DNA of 64,000 nt from Streptomyces sp. NBC_01231 (GCA_035999765.1 CP108521.1:3224001-3288000); one strand, 5' to 3'; numbered from the stretch's first letter, positions 41,246 to 51,837 are shown. Numbers and translations are program-made. The notes: a model not told the origin generated them from the letters alone.

Positions 41246-42790
41246 TCACGGCCACAGCGGCCGGGGTGCGTCGGTGAAGGCCGACGCCATCTGCCAGGCG
41301 TCGAACCGCTCCAGGGCCACGTCGCCGTCGGCACCGATACCGACGCCGACGGCCTCGTCCGGGCGGGTGGGGTAGATGCGGGCGGTCAGGGCACGCCCGT
41401 TGGCGAAGATCTCCAGTGCGGAGTGGTCGACGAGGACCCGCAGGTCGACCCGGCCGTCGGGGTCCAACGGCAGCTCTCCGTACCGGGGTTCGGTGTCGAC
41501 CGTCGGGTCGAGGCTGCTGGTCTCGCGGTGCAGGCGGAGGGTGCCGCTCGCTGCGTCGGGCGCCCGGCTCACCTCCACGACCGTGCGTTCCGCGCCGTCC
41601 GGTGTCTCGCGGAGCACGAGCCGGGCGGTCGCTCCGGGAGCGAGACGCAGGGTCGTCTCGATGTCCAGCTGGTCCCCGCGCACCGCGGGCAGCCGGGTGT
41701 ACGAGTCGGCCAGCAGGCCCGGAGCCACCTCTACGCGCTCCCGCCGCAGCTCGGTCAGCTCCGGCACCGGGGCCTGATGCAGGCCGCCGTCCGTGGCGAG
41801 CGTGACGACCCTCGGCAGGGACATCACACCGCACCAGCCGGCCTGCGCGTTCGCCTCGTCCGTCCGGCCCTCCTGGAGCCAGCCGAGCATGATGCGTCGG
41901 CCCTGCTCGTCACGGGTGGACTGGGGGGCGTAGAAGTAGCGGCCGCCGTAGTCGAGCCGGTGGAGGCCGGTCGGGGTGAAGGCGTCACCCTGGTAGCGGC
42001 CGGTCCAGTACAGGGGGTGGTGGGTGGTGCCCTCGTCCCAGGCGGAGAAGACCAGGGCGTCGGTGCTGCCGGCCGCCTCGTCCTCGCCGAGCCGGAAGAG
42101 GTCGACGCACTCCCACAACGTGCCGGTCCAGTCGAGCTCGCCCCGGTTCTGCGAGGCGTCGCCGGTCAGCAGGGGGCCGACGTAGCGCCAGCTGCGCAGG
42201 TCATCGGATTCGTACAGGAAGGCCGTTCCGCCGACGCCCCGGATTCCCGAGCCCACCAGCTGACGCCACACCGTGTTCTCGCCGGAGCCCTCCCGCCAGA
42301 CGCAGTGGTCGCGGAAGGCCGTGGTGTCGATGCCCTTGGGCGGGGCGGTGATGACGGGGTTGGCCGGGTCCTTGGTCCAGTACCTCAGATCCGCCGATCC
42401 CCTGGCCACGCACGGGAGTTCATGCTCGCCGTGCCGGCCGGAGTAGACGAGCGTGGGCACTCCCCTGTCGTCCACCAGGACACCGGACCAACAGCCGTCG
42501 CGGTCCGGGCCGTCCGAGCCCGGCACCAGGGCGACCGGCTCGTCTGCCCAGTGCACGAGGTCGGTACTGGTGGCGTGGCCCCAGTGGATGCGGTGGTGGG
42601 CGGCGGCGAGCGGGTTGTACTGGTAGAAGAGGTGGTAGACGCCGTTCCAGTGACTCAGCCCGTTGGGGTCGTTGAGCCAGCCGCCGGGTGAGGTGAAGTG
42701 GAAGCGGGGGCGGTGGGGGTCGCGCGGGGCGCGCTCGGCCAGCCCCTCGGCGGTGGGACTGCCGGAGGGGAGGGTGAGGTCGTGGGTCAT
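41246..42790 (-). CDS. GH32 beta-fructosidase, intracellular (Opp-type fructan locus)
   Basis: The 514-residue enzyme has no signal peptide. WLNDPNG (nucleophile Asp41), FRDHCVW where RDP would be expected (Asp161 kept, Pro replaced by His) and LWECVDLF (acid/base Glu227) are visible, then a C-terminal sandwich. ATG 42790 overlaps the upstream ATPase stop (ATGA). It would hydrolyse fructo-oligosaccharides brought in by the transporter encoded in the same operon. The long ORF prefix to 42976 is antisense to nothing meaningful and is not coding in this frame. Confidence 0.9.
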   Translation of the reverse strand: MTHDLTLPSGSPTAEGLAERAPRDPHRPRFHFTSPGGWLNDPNGLSHWNGVYHLFYQYNPLAAAHHRIHWGHATSTDLVHWADEPVALVPGSDGPDRDGCWSGVLVDDRGVPTLVYSGRHGEHELPCVARGSADLRYWTKDPANPVITAPPKGIDTTAFRDHCVWREGSGENTVWRQLVGSGIRGVGGTAFLYESDDLRSWRYVGPLLTGDASQNRGELDWTGTLWECVDLFRLGEDEAAGSTDALVFSAWDEGTTHHPLYWTGRYQGDAFTPTGLHRLDYGGRYFYAPQSTRDEQGRRIMLGWLQEGRTDEANAQAGWCGVMSLPRVVTLATDGGLHQAPVPELTELRRERVEVAPGLLADSYTRLPAVRGDQLDIETTLRLAPGATARLVLRETPDGAERTVVEVSRAPDAASGTLRLHRETSSLDPTVDTEPRYGELPLDPDGRVDLRVLVDHSALEIFANGRALTARIYPTRPDEAVGVGIGADGDVALERFDAWQMASAFTDAPRPLWP

Positions 42791-43835
42791 GCGGCGGTGG
42801 TCTCCGCTTTCTCGGTGGCGTCGGTGTCGTCCGTGGCCTCGCCGTCCGACCGGTCGGTGGCCTTGAGGACGCGGCGGGCGAGGTCGGAGGCGGGTGCGCG
42901 CAGGTGGCAGCGCACCCAGTGGGGCTGTCCTTCGTTCTCGCCGACGATGTGGCGGACGGGGTCGGTGCGGCTGCACGTGCCGTCGTCGCCGTAGGGGCAG
43001 GACGTGGGGTTGAGGATCGCCTCGCGGAGTCTGGCGCGCTCGACGGGGTCGTAGCCGCCGGCCCGTTCGGGGTCGGGCACGGCGGACAGCAGCAGGCGGG
43101 TGTAGGGGTGGGCGGGGGCGTCCATCACCGCCAACGCGTCGCCGCCCTCGACGAGTTCGCCGGCGAACATGACCATCGTGGTGTCGGCGAGATAGCGGGC
43201 GGAGCCCAGATCGTGCGTGATGTAGAGCATGGCGATGTTCCGCTCGTCGCGCAGACGCCGCATCAGGTTGAGCACGCCGACGCGCACGGAGACGTCCAGC
43301 ATCGACGTCGGTTCGTCGGCCAGGATGAGGCGCGGCTCCACCGCCAACGCGCGAGCGATGGAGACGCGCTGACGCTGGCCGCCGGAGAGTTCGTGCGGGT
43401 AGGACTGGAGCATGTCCTCGGTCAGGCCGACCGTTTTTATCAGCTCGCGCAGCGCCTCTGGTGTGGCGGAGTGGCCGTGCAGGACGAGGGCCCGGGTGAG
43501 GAAGTGCTCGATGCGGTGGACGGGGTTGAGTGAGCCGAAGGGGTCCTGGAACACCATCTGGACCGTGCGGCGGTACGCCCGTGACGCCCGGCGCCGCTCG
43601 GTGCGCAGGACGTCCTCGCCGTCGAGCAGCACCTGTCCGGCGGAGGGCTGTTCGAGGCGGGCGAGGCAGCGGGCGATGGTGGACTTGCCGCTGCCGGACT
43701 CGCCGACCAGGGCGGTGATCCGGCCGGCCGGCAGGTCGAAGGAGACGTCGTTGACGGCTCGGACACGGCGCCGGGAGAAGACGGTGCCGACCTGGAAGTC
43801 CTTGGTCAGACCGCGTACGGACAGCAGGGGTTCGG

Positions 43836-43839
<4 letters not shown>
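42787..43839 (-). CDS. Opp/Dpp-type ABC transporter ATPase (OppF-like)
   Basis: The 350-residue ATPase has Walker A GESGSGKST, signature LSGGQRQR, Walker B LILADEPTS and H-loop THDLG. The C-terminal oligopeptide/dipeptide ATPase extension has a Cys-rich part (PTSCPYGDDGTCSRTDP). It couples to the OppD-like ATPase by ATGA overlap on both sides. It powers a dipeptide/Opp-class importer. In this operon the cargo is most likely a fructo-oligosaccharide, given the two GH32 genes downstream. Confidence 0.92.
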
Positions 43840-44789
<950 letters not shown>

Positions 44790-44792
44790 GGC

Positions 44793-45713
44793 TCAGCCCC
44801 TCCTCTCACGGCGGGCACGGCGGTTGCGCAGCCTGGGGTTGGTGACCTCGTCGACCGCGTAGTTGACCAGCGCGAGCGCGAACGCGACGAGCGCGATGCA
44901 CAGTCCGGAGGGGACGAAGGCCCACCAGGCGCCGGTCATCAGCGCGCCGTCGTTGCCGGCCCAGTACAGGTTGGTGCCCCAGCTGACGACGCTGCTGTCG
45001 CCGAGGCCGAGGAACTCCAGGCCGGCCTGGGCGCCGATGCCGAAGATCACGCAGCCGAGCAGTGTGGTCATCACCACGGACGCCATATTGGGCAGGATCT
45101 CGCGGAACATGATCCGCAGCGGGCGCTCCCCCGTGACGACGGCCGCGGCCACGAAGTCCTTGCCGCGGATCGACGTGGCCTGCGCGCGCAGGACCCGGGC
45201 CGAGCCCGCCCAGCCGGTGACGACGAGGACCAGGACCACGGTGGAGGTCCCGGGCGGCAGGAACGCGGCCAGGATGATGAGCAGGGGCAGGCCGGGCAGC
45301 AGCAGGAAGATGTTGGTGACCAGGGTCAGCGCGTCGTCCACGATGCGGCCGAAGTACGCGGACGCCAGGCCGACGACGATGGCGACCGCGGTTGCCACGA
45401 GCCCCACGGTGAACCCGACGAAGAGGGAGCTGCGCGCACCCCACAGGGTGAGGGCGAGCACGTCCTGTCCCTTGGCGGTCGTACCGAGCCAGTGTGCGGC
45501 CGAGGGGGCCTGGCTGCCCGTGGAGTTGATGAGCGACGGGTCGCCCGGGACGAGGACGGGAGCGAGAAGGGCCAGCAGCGCGAAGAGAGCGAGCAGGACC
45601 AGCCCGGTCAACGCCTTCTTGCTGTCGATGAGTTGGCGCAGCAGGCCGCGCCGGCGGGAGGTGCGCGCGGGGGTGGTCGGCGTGGTGGCCGTCGCGATGT
45701 CGATGGCGGTCAT
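44793..45713 (-). CDS. Opp/Dpp-type permease (OppC/DppC-like)
   Basis: The 306-residue permease has six helices. The cytoplasmic loop RAQATSIRGKDFVAAAVVTGERPLRIMFREILPN holds the EAA-like region. The N-terminal OppC helix and large extracellular loop carry SQAPSAAHWLGTTAKGQDVL, a family signature. It is the second permease of the heterodimeric channel, 13 bp after DppB-like. Confidence 0.9.
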   Translation of the reverse strand: MTAIDIATATTPTTPARTSRRRGLLRQLIDSKKALTGLVLLALFALLALLAPVLVPGDPSLINSTGSQAPSAAHWLGTTAKGQDVLALTLWGARSSLFVGFTVGLVATAVAIVVGLASAYFGRIVDDALTLVTNIFLLLPGLPLLIILAAFLPPGTSTVVLVLVVTGWAGSARVLRAQATSIRGKDFVAAAVVTGERPLRIMFREILPNMASVVMTTLLGCVIFGIGAQAGLEFLGLGDSSVVSWGTNLYWAGNDGALMTGAWWAFVPSGLCIALVAFALALVNYAVDEVTNPRLRNRRARRERRG

Positions 45714-45726
45714 GTCGGCAGCCTCC

Positions 45727-46704
45727 TCAGCGGACGCGGACGCGCGGGTCGAGGCGGACGTAGACGAGGTCGACGAGGAAGTTCGCGATCAGTACCGCCG
45801 CCGTGATCGTCAGGAAGATGCCCTGCATCAGCGGGTAGTCCAGGCCTTGGACGGCCATCAGCAGCTGGTAGCCGATGCCGGGGTAGGCGAACACGACCTC
45901 GGTGAGCAGCGCGCCGCCGACGACGAAGCCGAGTGCCATGCCGAAGTTGGTGACGGAGGGCAGCAGGGCGTTGCGGGCTGCGTAGCGGAACATGATCCGC
46001 GAGGGACTGAGCCCCTTCGCCTCGGCCATGGTGATGTAGTCCTCGGCCGCCGTGGCGATCATGGTGTTGCGCATGCCGAGCATCCAGCCGCCGATGGAGA
46101 CCAGCACGATGGTCAGCGCCGGCAGCACCAGGTGGGTACCGACGTTGGAGAGGAACTCGCCGTTGAAGCCGGGGGTCAGTCCGACGTCGTAGGCGTGCCG
46201 CAACGGGAACCAGTTCAGGCTCACCCCGAACAGGTACAGCGCGCCCATGGCCAGCCAGAAGTACGGGAACGAGCCGACGAAGATCAGCAGGGGCGGGAAG
46301 GCGGAGTCGAGGACGCCGCCGCGCCGCCAGGCGGCGACGATGCCGAGCAGGTTGCCGACGACGGCCGCGATGACGAGCGCGACGCCGCCGAGCAGCAGGG
46401 TCCAGCCGATCTGCGAGCCGATCACCTCGGAGACCGGGGTGGGGAAGCGGGTGATGGAGATGCCGAGGTCGCCGGTGAGGACGCTCTTGACGTAGGAGAC
46501 GTACTGCTCCCAGAGGGGGCGGTCGTCGAGACCGAAGAGTTTTCGCAACTGGGCTATCTGGTCGGGCTGCATCGTGCCCTGGGCCTGCGCGAACATCCGC
46601 GAGACCGGGTCTCCCGGCATAGAGCGCGGGAGAACGAAGTTCAGGGTGACGGAGGCCCAGAAGGCGAGCAGATAGAACCCCAGGTTGCGCAGGATCAGAC
46701 GCAC
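45727..46704 (-). CDS. Opp/Dpp-type permease (OppB/DppB-like)
   Basis: The 325-residue permease begins MRLILRNLGFYLLAFWASVTLNFVLPRSMPGDP, the classic OppB N-terminus. An internal loop AAEDYITMAEAKGLSPSRIMFRYAARNALLP is the EAA-equivalent. GTG 46704 follows GGGAG. It forms the transmembrane channel with the OppC-like subunit, lying 96 bp after the SBP gene. Confidence 0.9.
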   Translation of the reverse strand: MRLILRNLGFYLLAFWASVTLNFVLPRSMPGDPVSRMFAQAQGTMQPDQIAQLRKLFGLDDRPLWEQYVSYVKSVLTGDLGISITRFPTPVSEVIGSQIGWTLLLGGVALVIAAVVGNLLGIVAAWRRGGVLDSAFPPLLIFVGSFPYFWLAMGALYLFGVSLNWFPLRHAYDVGLTPGFNGEFLSNVGTHLVLPALTIVLVSIGGWMLGMRNTMIATAAEDYITMAEAKGLSPSRIMFRYAARNALLPSVTNFGMALGFVVGGALLTEVVFAYPGIGYQLLMAVQGLDYPLMQGIFLTITAAVLIANFLVDLVYVRLDPRVRVR

Positions 46705-46800
46705 GGGTCGTGCTCCCTGTCGGTGGGGGGTGAACGTGTGTGGCGGTGCCGGGGGCGGCCGTCCGGGGAGGAGGGCGGCCGCCGGTCCGTGCGGGCGGCG

Positions 46801-48483
46801 TCAGCCCTTGACGGGCTTCAGCGACGTGAGCACGAGGACCGTGCTGCCGTTGCGGTTGCCGAGGGTGGCGTACGGGTTCTCCTCGGTGGGCCAGCCGGTG
46901 AAGCGGGCGTCCGTGTACGCGCCCCACTCGGGGCCGGTGAACAGCGGGACGACGGGTGCGTCCTTGTCGTACAGCTCCTGCAGACCGTCGATCTGCTCGC
47001 GCTGGGCGCTCTCGCTCGTGGCGGCGGCGAAGGCGTCGATGAGCTTGTCGGCCTTCTTGTCACCGAAGCGGTGGTAGTTCTCCGTGGCCTGCTTGCCGAC
47101 CGGCTGCACCATCTTGGTCGACAGCACGCCGCGGAGGTACTCGTACGGCGTGGCGCCGTTGTTGCTCCACACGATGCCGGTGTCGAAGGTGCCGGTGTTG
47201 TACGAGGACTGGACGGCCGACCAGTCGGGCGTCTTCACGGTGGCGGTGATGCCGACCTTCGCGAGGTCCTGCTTGATGATGTTGGCGACCGAGATCCAGT
47301 CGGAGGAGGCGGAGCCGACGGAGATGTCGAGCGTGAAGTTCTTGCCGTTCTTCAGCTTCCGCTTGCCGCCGCTGTCCTTGTAGCCGGCCGCGTCGAGGGC
47401 CTTGGCCGCCGTGTCGGTGGCGTACGTCGTCCAGGCGCAGGACGCGGCGAGGTCCTTGTCGCGCCACTTGTCGTACGTACGGGCCAGACCCGTGCAGTCG
47501 GCGGGTTCGGCGTAGCCGTTCATCGCGACCTTGGTGATCTGGTCGCGGTCGACGGCCATGCTGAGCGCCTTGCGCACGGCCGGGTCGTCGAAGGGGGCCT
47601 TGGTGGTGTTCAGCTGCCAGTTGATCATGGCGCCGGTGGCCGGGAACCAGTAGTGGTTGTGCTTCTTGTCCTTGGCGACGAAGGACTTCTCGATGTCCGG
47701 GATGAACGACTGTGTCCAGTCCACCTCGCCGTTGGTGAAGGCGATGTTGGCGCTGTCGTTGCCGGAGAAGGCGAGCATCCGGATGCCGGCGATCTGCTGC
47801 TTCGCCGGCTGCCAGTAGTCGGGGTTCTTGCGCAGCTCGTACGACTGGCTCTGGAATTTCTCGATCTTGGTGTACGGGCCGGTGCCGACCGGGTTCGGGT
47901 TGGTGAACTTCGCCGGGTCCTTCACCTTGGACCAGATGTGCTTCGGCAGGATGTAGTGGCCGCTGATCTCGTAGAAGGCGGGCGAGAACGCCTTGTTGAA
48001 GGAGAACTTCACCGTGTGGGCGTCGACCGTGGTGACCTTGTCGAGGTAGTCGTAGCCGCCCAGCACCTTCTTCTGGAGCTCGAAGGTGTAGACGACGTCG
48101 TCGGCGGTGAGTGCCTGGCCGTCCGACCACTTGACGCCCTCGCGCAGCGTGAAGGTGAGGGACTTGCCGTCCTTGGCCTGATCCCACTTGGACGCGAGCC
48201 ACGGCGTGTCCTTGGCGTCCGCCATGCTGTGCACGACCAGCGGCTCGTAGACGGCCTCCTTGGTCATGGGGGCGGCCTGCGGGGAGAGCGGGTTGAAATT
48301 GCGCGTGAACGTCGCCAGATCCTCACGCGGGATGGTGAGCAGCTGGTTGCCGGAGGTGTCACCGGCGCCGGCGGCGCCCGAGCCACCCGTACAGGCGGAC
48401 AGGACCAGGGCCGCGGCGCCGGTCGCGGTGACCGCTCTCAGGACGGCTCGTGGCCGCCGTGAAGATATGCGGGAGGGTGCCAT
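46801..48483 (-). CDS. Solute-binding lipoprotein, SBP family 5 (peptide/nickel type)
   Basis: The 560-residue lipoprotein has a lipobox (LVLSAC, cleavage about residue 30) and the family-5 fold with LREGVKWSDGQALTADDVVYTFE. It also shows VDRDQITKVAMNGYAEP and QEL-type C-terminal stretches (DGLQELYDKDAPVVPLF). Family-5 proteins usually bind peptides, but some bind oligosaccharides. In this operon (LacI upstream, two GH32 genes downstream) a fructo-oligosaccharide ligand is the better guess. It stands first in the transporter operon, 75 bp after the LacI gene. Confidence 0.88.
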   Translation of the reverse strand: MAPSRISSRRPRAVLRAVTATGAAALVLSACTGGSGAAGAGDTSGNQLLTIPREDLATFTRNFNPLSPQAAPMTKEAVYEPLVVHSMADAKDTPWLASKWDQAKDGKSLTFTLREGVKWSDGQALTADDVVYTFELQKKVLGGYDYLDKVTTVDAHTVKFSFNKAFSPAFYEISGHYILPKHIWSKVKDPAKFTNPNPVGTGPYTKIEKFQSQSYELRKNPDYWQPAKQQIAGIRMLAFSGNDSANIAFTNGEVDWTQSFIPDIEKSFVAKDKKHNHYWFPATGAMINWQLNTTKAPFDDPAVRKALSMAVDRDQITKVAMNGYAEPADCTGLARTYDKWRDKDLAASCAWTTYATDTAAKALDAAGYKDSGGKRKLKNGKNFTLDISVGSASSDWISVANIIKQDLAKVGITATVKTPDWSAVQSSYNTGTFDTGIVWSNNGATPYEYLRGVLSTKMVQPVGKQATENYHRFGDKKADKLIDAFAAATSESAQREQIDGLQELYDKDAPVVPLFTGPEWGAYTDARFTGWPTEENPYATLGNRNGSTVLVLTSLKPVKG

Positions 48484-48558
48484 AATGGAGACTCTTTTCC
48501 TCTCTTCAACACACAGGGCGAAGACGGGGATGGGATTCCTCGGCGGACTGATTAGCGG

Positions 48559-49581
48559 TCAGACCGACGAGCGTTCGAGCAGCGGGCAGTCGATCATCAC
48601 CCGATGGGTGTCGAGCGGCTGCCCCGCTGCGAGAGCGGCGAGCATGTCGATGCCCTTGGTGCCCATGGCCTCGAAGGGCAGGGCGAGCGTCGTCAGCTTC
48701 GGCCGCAGATAGGCGGCGATGAGTTCCTGGTTGTCGAACCCCACCACGGCCACGTCGTGCGGGATGCGCAGTCCACGTTCCTTGATCGCGTCGTACGCGC
48801 CCATCGCCATCCGGTCGTTTCCGCAGAACAGCGCGGTCGGCCGGTCGCCGGCCGGGCGGTCAAGGAGTTCGCAGGCGGCGTCATAGGCGCCGTCGGCGGT
48901 CGCCCAGCCGGGGACGACGAGGGAGGGGTCGGGGGTGATCCCGGCCTCGCGCAGGGCACGTTCGTACCCCTCGCGCCTGCCGATGGCGGCCGGGATCGCC
49001 GGGTCGAGGTTGATCAACCCGATGCGGGTGTGACCGGCGCCCAGGAGCCGGCGGGTCGCCTTGTATCCGCCCGACACCTCGTCGGGCAGGATGCACGGCA
49101 GCTCCCCTTCGGCGTCGTAACAGTTGACGAGCACCGTCGGCACCTCCCGGGCGGCCTTGGGTAGCGTGACGGCGCGGTGCCAGGTCGTGGCGTACAGGAG
49201 CCCTTCCACGCGGTGCTCCAGCATCTGGTCGAGCGCGGCGGCCTCCTGGGCGGGGTCGCCCTCGCTCGCGGCGATCAGCAGGAACCTGCGCTCGCCCCAG
49301 GCGCGGCTCTGCGCGCCCGTGATCACCTCCCCCGCGAAGGGACCGGTCACGATCTCGGTGATCAGCCCGAACCACCCGCTGCGGTTCGCGGCCAGCGCCC
49401 GCGCCCCGGCGTTGGGCCGGTAGCCGAGCTCGTCGATCGCCTCCAGGATCCGCCGACGGGTCTCCTCGGGGATGGCGGCGCCGGGCTTGTCGTTGAGGAC
49501 GAAGGAAACGGTGGTCCGCGAGACACCCGCGTGGCGCGCCACATCGCTCATGGTCACGCGCTGCGTCTTGTTCGTGGCCAC
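48559..49581 (-). CDS. LacI family regulator of the Opp-type fructan locus
   Basis: The 340-residue protein has HTH RVTMSDVARHAGVSRTTVSFVLNDKPG (recognition Arg-Thr), a hinge with ARALAANRSGWFGLI, and an effector domain with VVGFDNQELIAAYLRPKLTTLALPF. Its start is a GTG at 49581. Its core resembles the regulators at 16020 and 62404 (TGPFAGEVITGAQ, LLYATTWHR). As the first gene of a co-directional run with SBP, permeases, ATPases and GH32 genes it probably controls the whole 12-kb operon and itself. Confidence 0.88.
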   Translation of the reverse strand: MATNKTQRVTMSDVARHAGVSRTTVSFVLNDKPGAAIPEETRRRILEAIDELGYRPNAGARALAANRSGWFGLITEIVTGPFAGEVITGAQSRAWGERRFLLIAASEGDPAQEAAALDQMLEHRVEGLLYATTWHRAVTLPKAAREVPTVLVNCYDAEGELPCILPDEVSGGYKATRRLLGAGHTRIGLINLDPAIPAAIGRREGYERALREAGITPDPSLVVPGWATADGAYDAACELLDRPAGDRPTALFCGNDRMAMGAYDAIKERGLRIPHDVAVVGFDNQELIAAYLRPKLTTLALPFEAMGTKGIDMLAALAAGQPLDTHRVMIDCPLLERSSV

Positions 49582-49638
49582 TTCCAGTCCCTTTCGGCCG
49601 TCCGGAGGTGAGACAGCACCTCCGGTTTCGCGCTTTAA

Positions 49639-49650
49639 TAACGCGCGTTA
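49639..49650. promoter_or_regulatory. Perfect palindrome TAACGCGCGTTA, candidate LacI operator
   Basis: A 12-bp perfect inverted repeat lies 58 bp before the LacI GTG in the only substantial upstream gap of the operon. Its TAAC...GTTA outline matches the other fructan-locus sites at 57663 and, in part, 17113. Confidence 0.55.
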
Positions 49651-49779
49651 CTTCCGTGTGGCAGGGAAGTTACGTCCGTCTTGAGCGGCATGTCAATACC
49701 TGCCCGTGGGCCGCATCGGGCCACCGCCCCCCGGTGCCCTTCGCCCCCGCGCTCGTCCCGAGAGAGGCAAACAACCACC

Positions 49780-50535
49780 ATGGCCCGACCCCAGGCAGGC
49801 CCCCAGCAGCGTCACCGTCCTCGGCGAGTGCGTCACCGACGCCTTCACCGACCCCGCCCGATCCAGCTCCGATGAACTCGCGCTGCGCGCCCTGCCCGGT
49901 GGCGGCCCCGCCAACACCGCCGTCGCCCTAGCCCGGCTCGGTACCCGGACTCGTTTCCTCGGGCGGTTCTCCCACGACGTCTTCCGCGCCCTCTCCCATG
50001 CCCGCCTCAGTGCCTCCGGCGTCGACCTGACCGGCAGCGTGACCGCCACCCCGAGCCCAGCACCCTCCCCTCGCCGTCGCCGACCTCGACGACTCCGGCC
50101 AGGCCACCTACACGTTCCATGCCGACAGCGCCGCCGACTGGCAGTGGACCGACGACGAACTCGCCGGCGCCCGGCTGGACGATGCGGCCTGCCTGCACAC
50201 CGGCTCCCTGGCGCTGATGCAGCAGCCCGGCGGCAGCCGCATCGAAACCAATCTCGCCAGGGCACGCGAGTACGTCACCGTGTCCATCGACCCCAACGTC
50301 CGGCCCCTGCTCGTACCGCCCCGTCTACCGCAAACCGCTTCCCCGCTGGTGCGCCCTCGCCGACACCCTTCGCCTCAGCGAGGACGACCTCGCGCTGCTC
50401 CTGCCCGGCGTCGGCCCTGAGGAGGCGTGCGACACCTGGCATGCCGCCGGCGCGCGCCTCGTCGTCATCACCTTCGGCGAGCGCGGCGCCCTCGCCTCCC
50501 TCGACGGCCTCCGCGTCACCGTCCCAGCCCCCGGC
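49780..50535 (+). pseudogene. PfkB-family sugar kinase, frameshifted and 3'-truncated
   Basis: The ATG is at 49780. Kinase sequence is recognisable in three successive frames. VTVLGECVTDAFTDP and PGGGPANTAVALARLGTRTRFLGRFSHDVF lie in one, LAVADLDDSGQATYTFHADSAADW...CLHTGSLAL and VSIDPNVRP in a second (from about 50070), and LRLSEDDLALLLPG and VITFGERGALASLDG in a third (from about 50344). It breaks off before the GAGD anion-hole motif at about 50533. The parent would have phosphorylated fructose or a related sugar, fitting the fructan locus beside it. Confidence 0.78.
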
Positions 50536-51145
50536 CAAGGGTTTGGTGGGCCTGCTGGAGCGGTTCGGACACACCGTTCCGGCGGCGGTGGGGGACAGGC
50601 CTTCGCTGGTCGCGGCGGCCCGGACCCACACCCCGGCCGTGGTCATCGTGGAGGTGCGGATGCCGCCCGGCTTCAAGGACGAAGGGCTGCGCGCGGCACG
50701 TGAACTCCAAGTTTTCCAGCCGTCGTTGGCGGTGCTGGTGCTGAGCCAGTACGTGGAGCAGACCTTCGCTGAGGAGTTGCTGGAGGCGCGGCACGGTGCC
50801 GGCACCGGGTATCTGCTCAAAGACCGGGTGGGCGACGTCGAGGAGTTCATGGACGTGCTGGCCCGGGTGGCGGACGGCGGTATGGTCATCGGTCCGGAGG
50901 TCGTACGGCAGTTACTGGCCCGTCGGCACGATCCGCTGGCGCGCCTCACTCGGCGGGAGCGGGAGCGGGAGGTGCTGGGGCTGATGGCGGAGGGCCGCTC
51001 GAACGCGGCGATCGCCCGCGCACTCGTGGTCACGGAGGCCGCGGTGGCGAAGCACATCGCGAGCATTCTGCACAAGCTCGATCTGCCGCCCGCGCCCGAC
51101 GATCACCGTCGGGTCCTTGCGGTACTGGCCTACTTGCGAGGTTAG
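50536..51145 (+). pseudogene. 5'-truncated LuxR-type response regulator with Glu at the phosphate site
   Basis: It starts within the receiver (GLVGLLERFGHTVPAAVGDRPSLV) directly after the PfkB remnant, lacking the first beta strand with its acidic pair. The site normally reading VDVRMPP is VEVRMPPGFKDEG, so Asp is replaced by Glu, while the Lys in GYLLKDR is kept. The LuxR HTH (LMAEGRSNAAIARALVVTEAAVAKHIASI) is intact apart from a 2-codon insertion in the RERERE region caused by an extra CGGGAG unit. If translated from an internal start it might still bind DNA. Confidence 0.72.
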
Positions 51146-51323
51146 AAGAAATCGGATCGAACAGAATCATCAAGCCGGAGGGGATCGCCACACATCGGAC
51201 ACCGGTTGGCCCCTGGCTTGGCCCCTGAAGCAGCAGAGTCCACTTCACCTTCGCTGCGCAAGCGTCGAACTCGAGTGGGAGAACGACGAAGCCGCAGGTC
51301 AGATCGTTTCCGCGCGGAGCGAG

Positions 51324-51371
51324 TGGTGGGGCGGGTGGGACTCGAACCCACGGCCGACGGATTATGAGTCC
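51324..51371 (-). tRNA. tRNA-Met(CAT) 3' fragment, likely attachment site
   Basis: On the minus strand, 48 nt read from the anticodon loop (CTCATAA) through variable region, T-arm with GGTTCGAGTCCCAC-type loop and the 3' acceptor strand ending CCGCCCC-A-CCA. The 5' acceptor, D-arm and most of the anticodon stem are absent; different sequence follows at 51372. Such 3' tRNA ends are left by site-specific integration of Streptomyces mobile elements. The sequence is therefore an att remnant rather than a functional gene. The rest of 51146-51837 shows only the repeat below. Confidence 0.7.
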
Positions 51372-51462
51372 TTTGAGGATCTTGGCGACCCTTGCCGATC
51401 ATTGCCGATTCACGCCGTTCTTGCAGGTCAGACGCGCTGATCCGTGTCAGCTCTGTGCGGTG

Positions 51463-51599
51463 CTTGTCGGTCTGTTCCTGTCCTTGTGGCCCCTCAATGA
51501 CCCCTGGGGGTCGATGAGTTGGACGGCCTCTACAGCAACAGCCGCGCCCGCCCAGTCCAACCAAGGGGATAGAACCCACGCACAGCGGATTCCCCTTCC
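51463..51599. repeat. Dispersed intergenic repeat, copy A
   Basis: This is a 137-bp segment. Its left 29 bp are identical to 55615-55643 (copy B). Its right part, ending GCACAGCGGATTCCCCTTCC, is similar along its length to 63611-63727 (copy C). It lies about 90 bp from the tRNA fragment. Function unknown; it does not resemble a known IS end. Confidence 0.5.
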
Positions 51600-51837
51600 G
51601 ACACGCGTGAGCTGGTGCTGCAGAGCGGTCTTCGGTAGGCCCCGGTGGCGTGCATGGCCTGAGATGCCCGGTTCACCTGGAAGTGCTTCATTCACGCGAC
51701 GATCTGGACCCTTGAGGAGTCCCATCGCTGCAGGTCAGAAGCACTCTCTGGGTGTCTGATCGCCTACCGAACGCCCTGCCAGGTGAAGCGCAGGACCAGC
51801 CAGAGTTCTGGAGTCCCTCCCCGCCACCGGAGGTAGG

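Noticed and set aside
44863..48462. A 1199-codon plus-strand open frame over the Opp-type transporter genes
   Set aside because: It is antisense to five clear ABC transporter genes; high G+C keeps such frames open. Its translation has low complexity and no family features.
51117..51440. Small plus-strand ORF ending near the tRNA fragment
   Set aside because: Its GGWDSNPRPTDYE-like stretch is the translation of the tRNA 3' end read backwards, a common annotation artefact.
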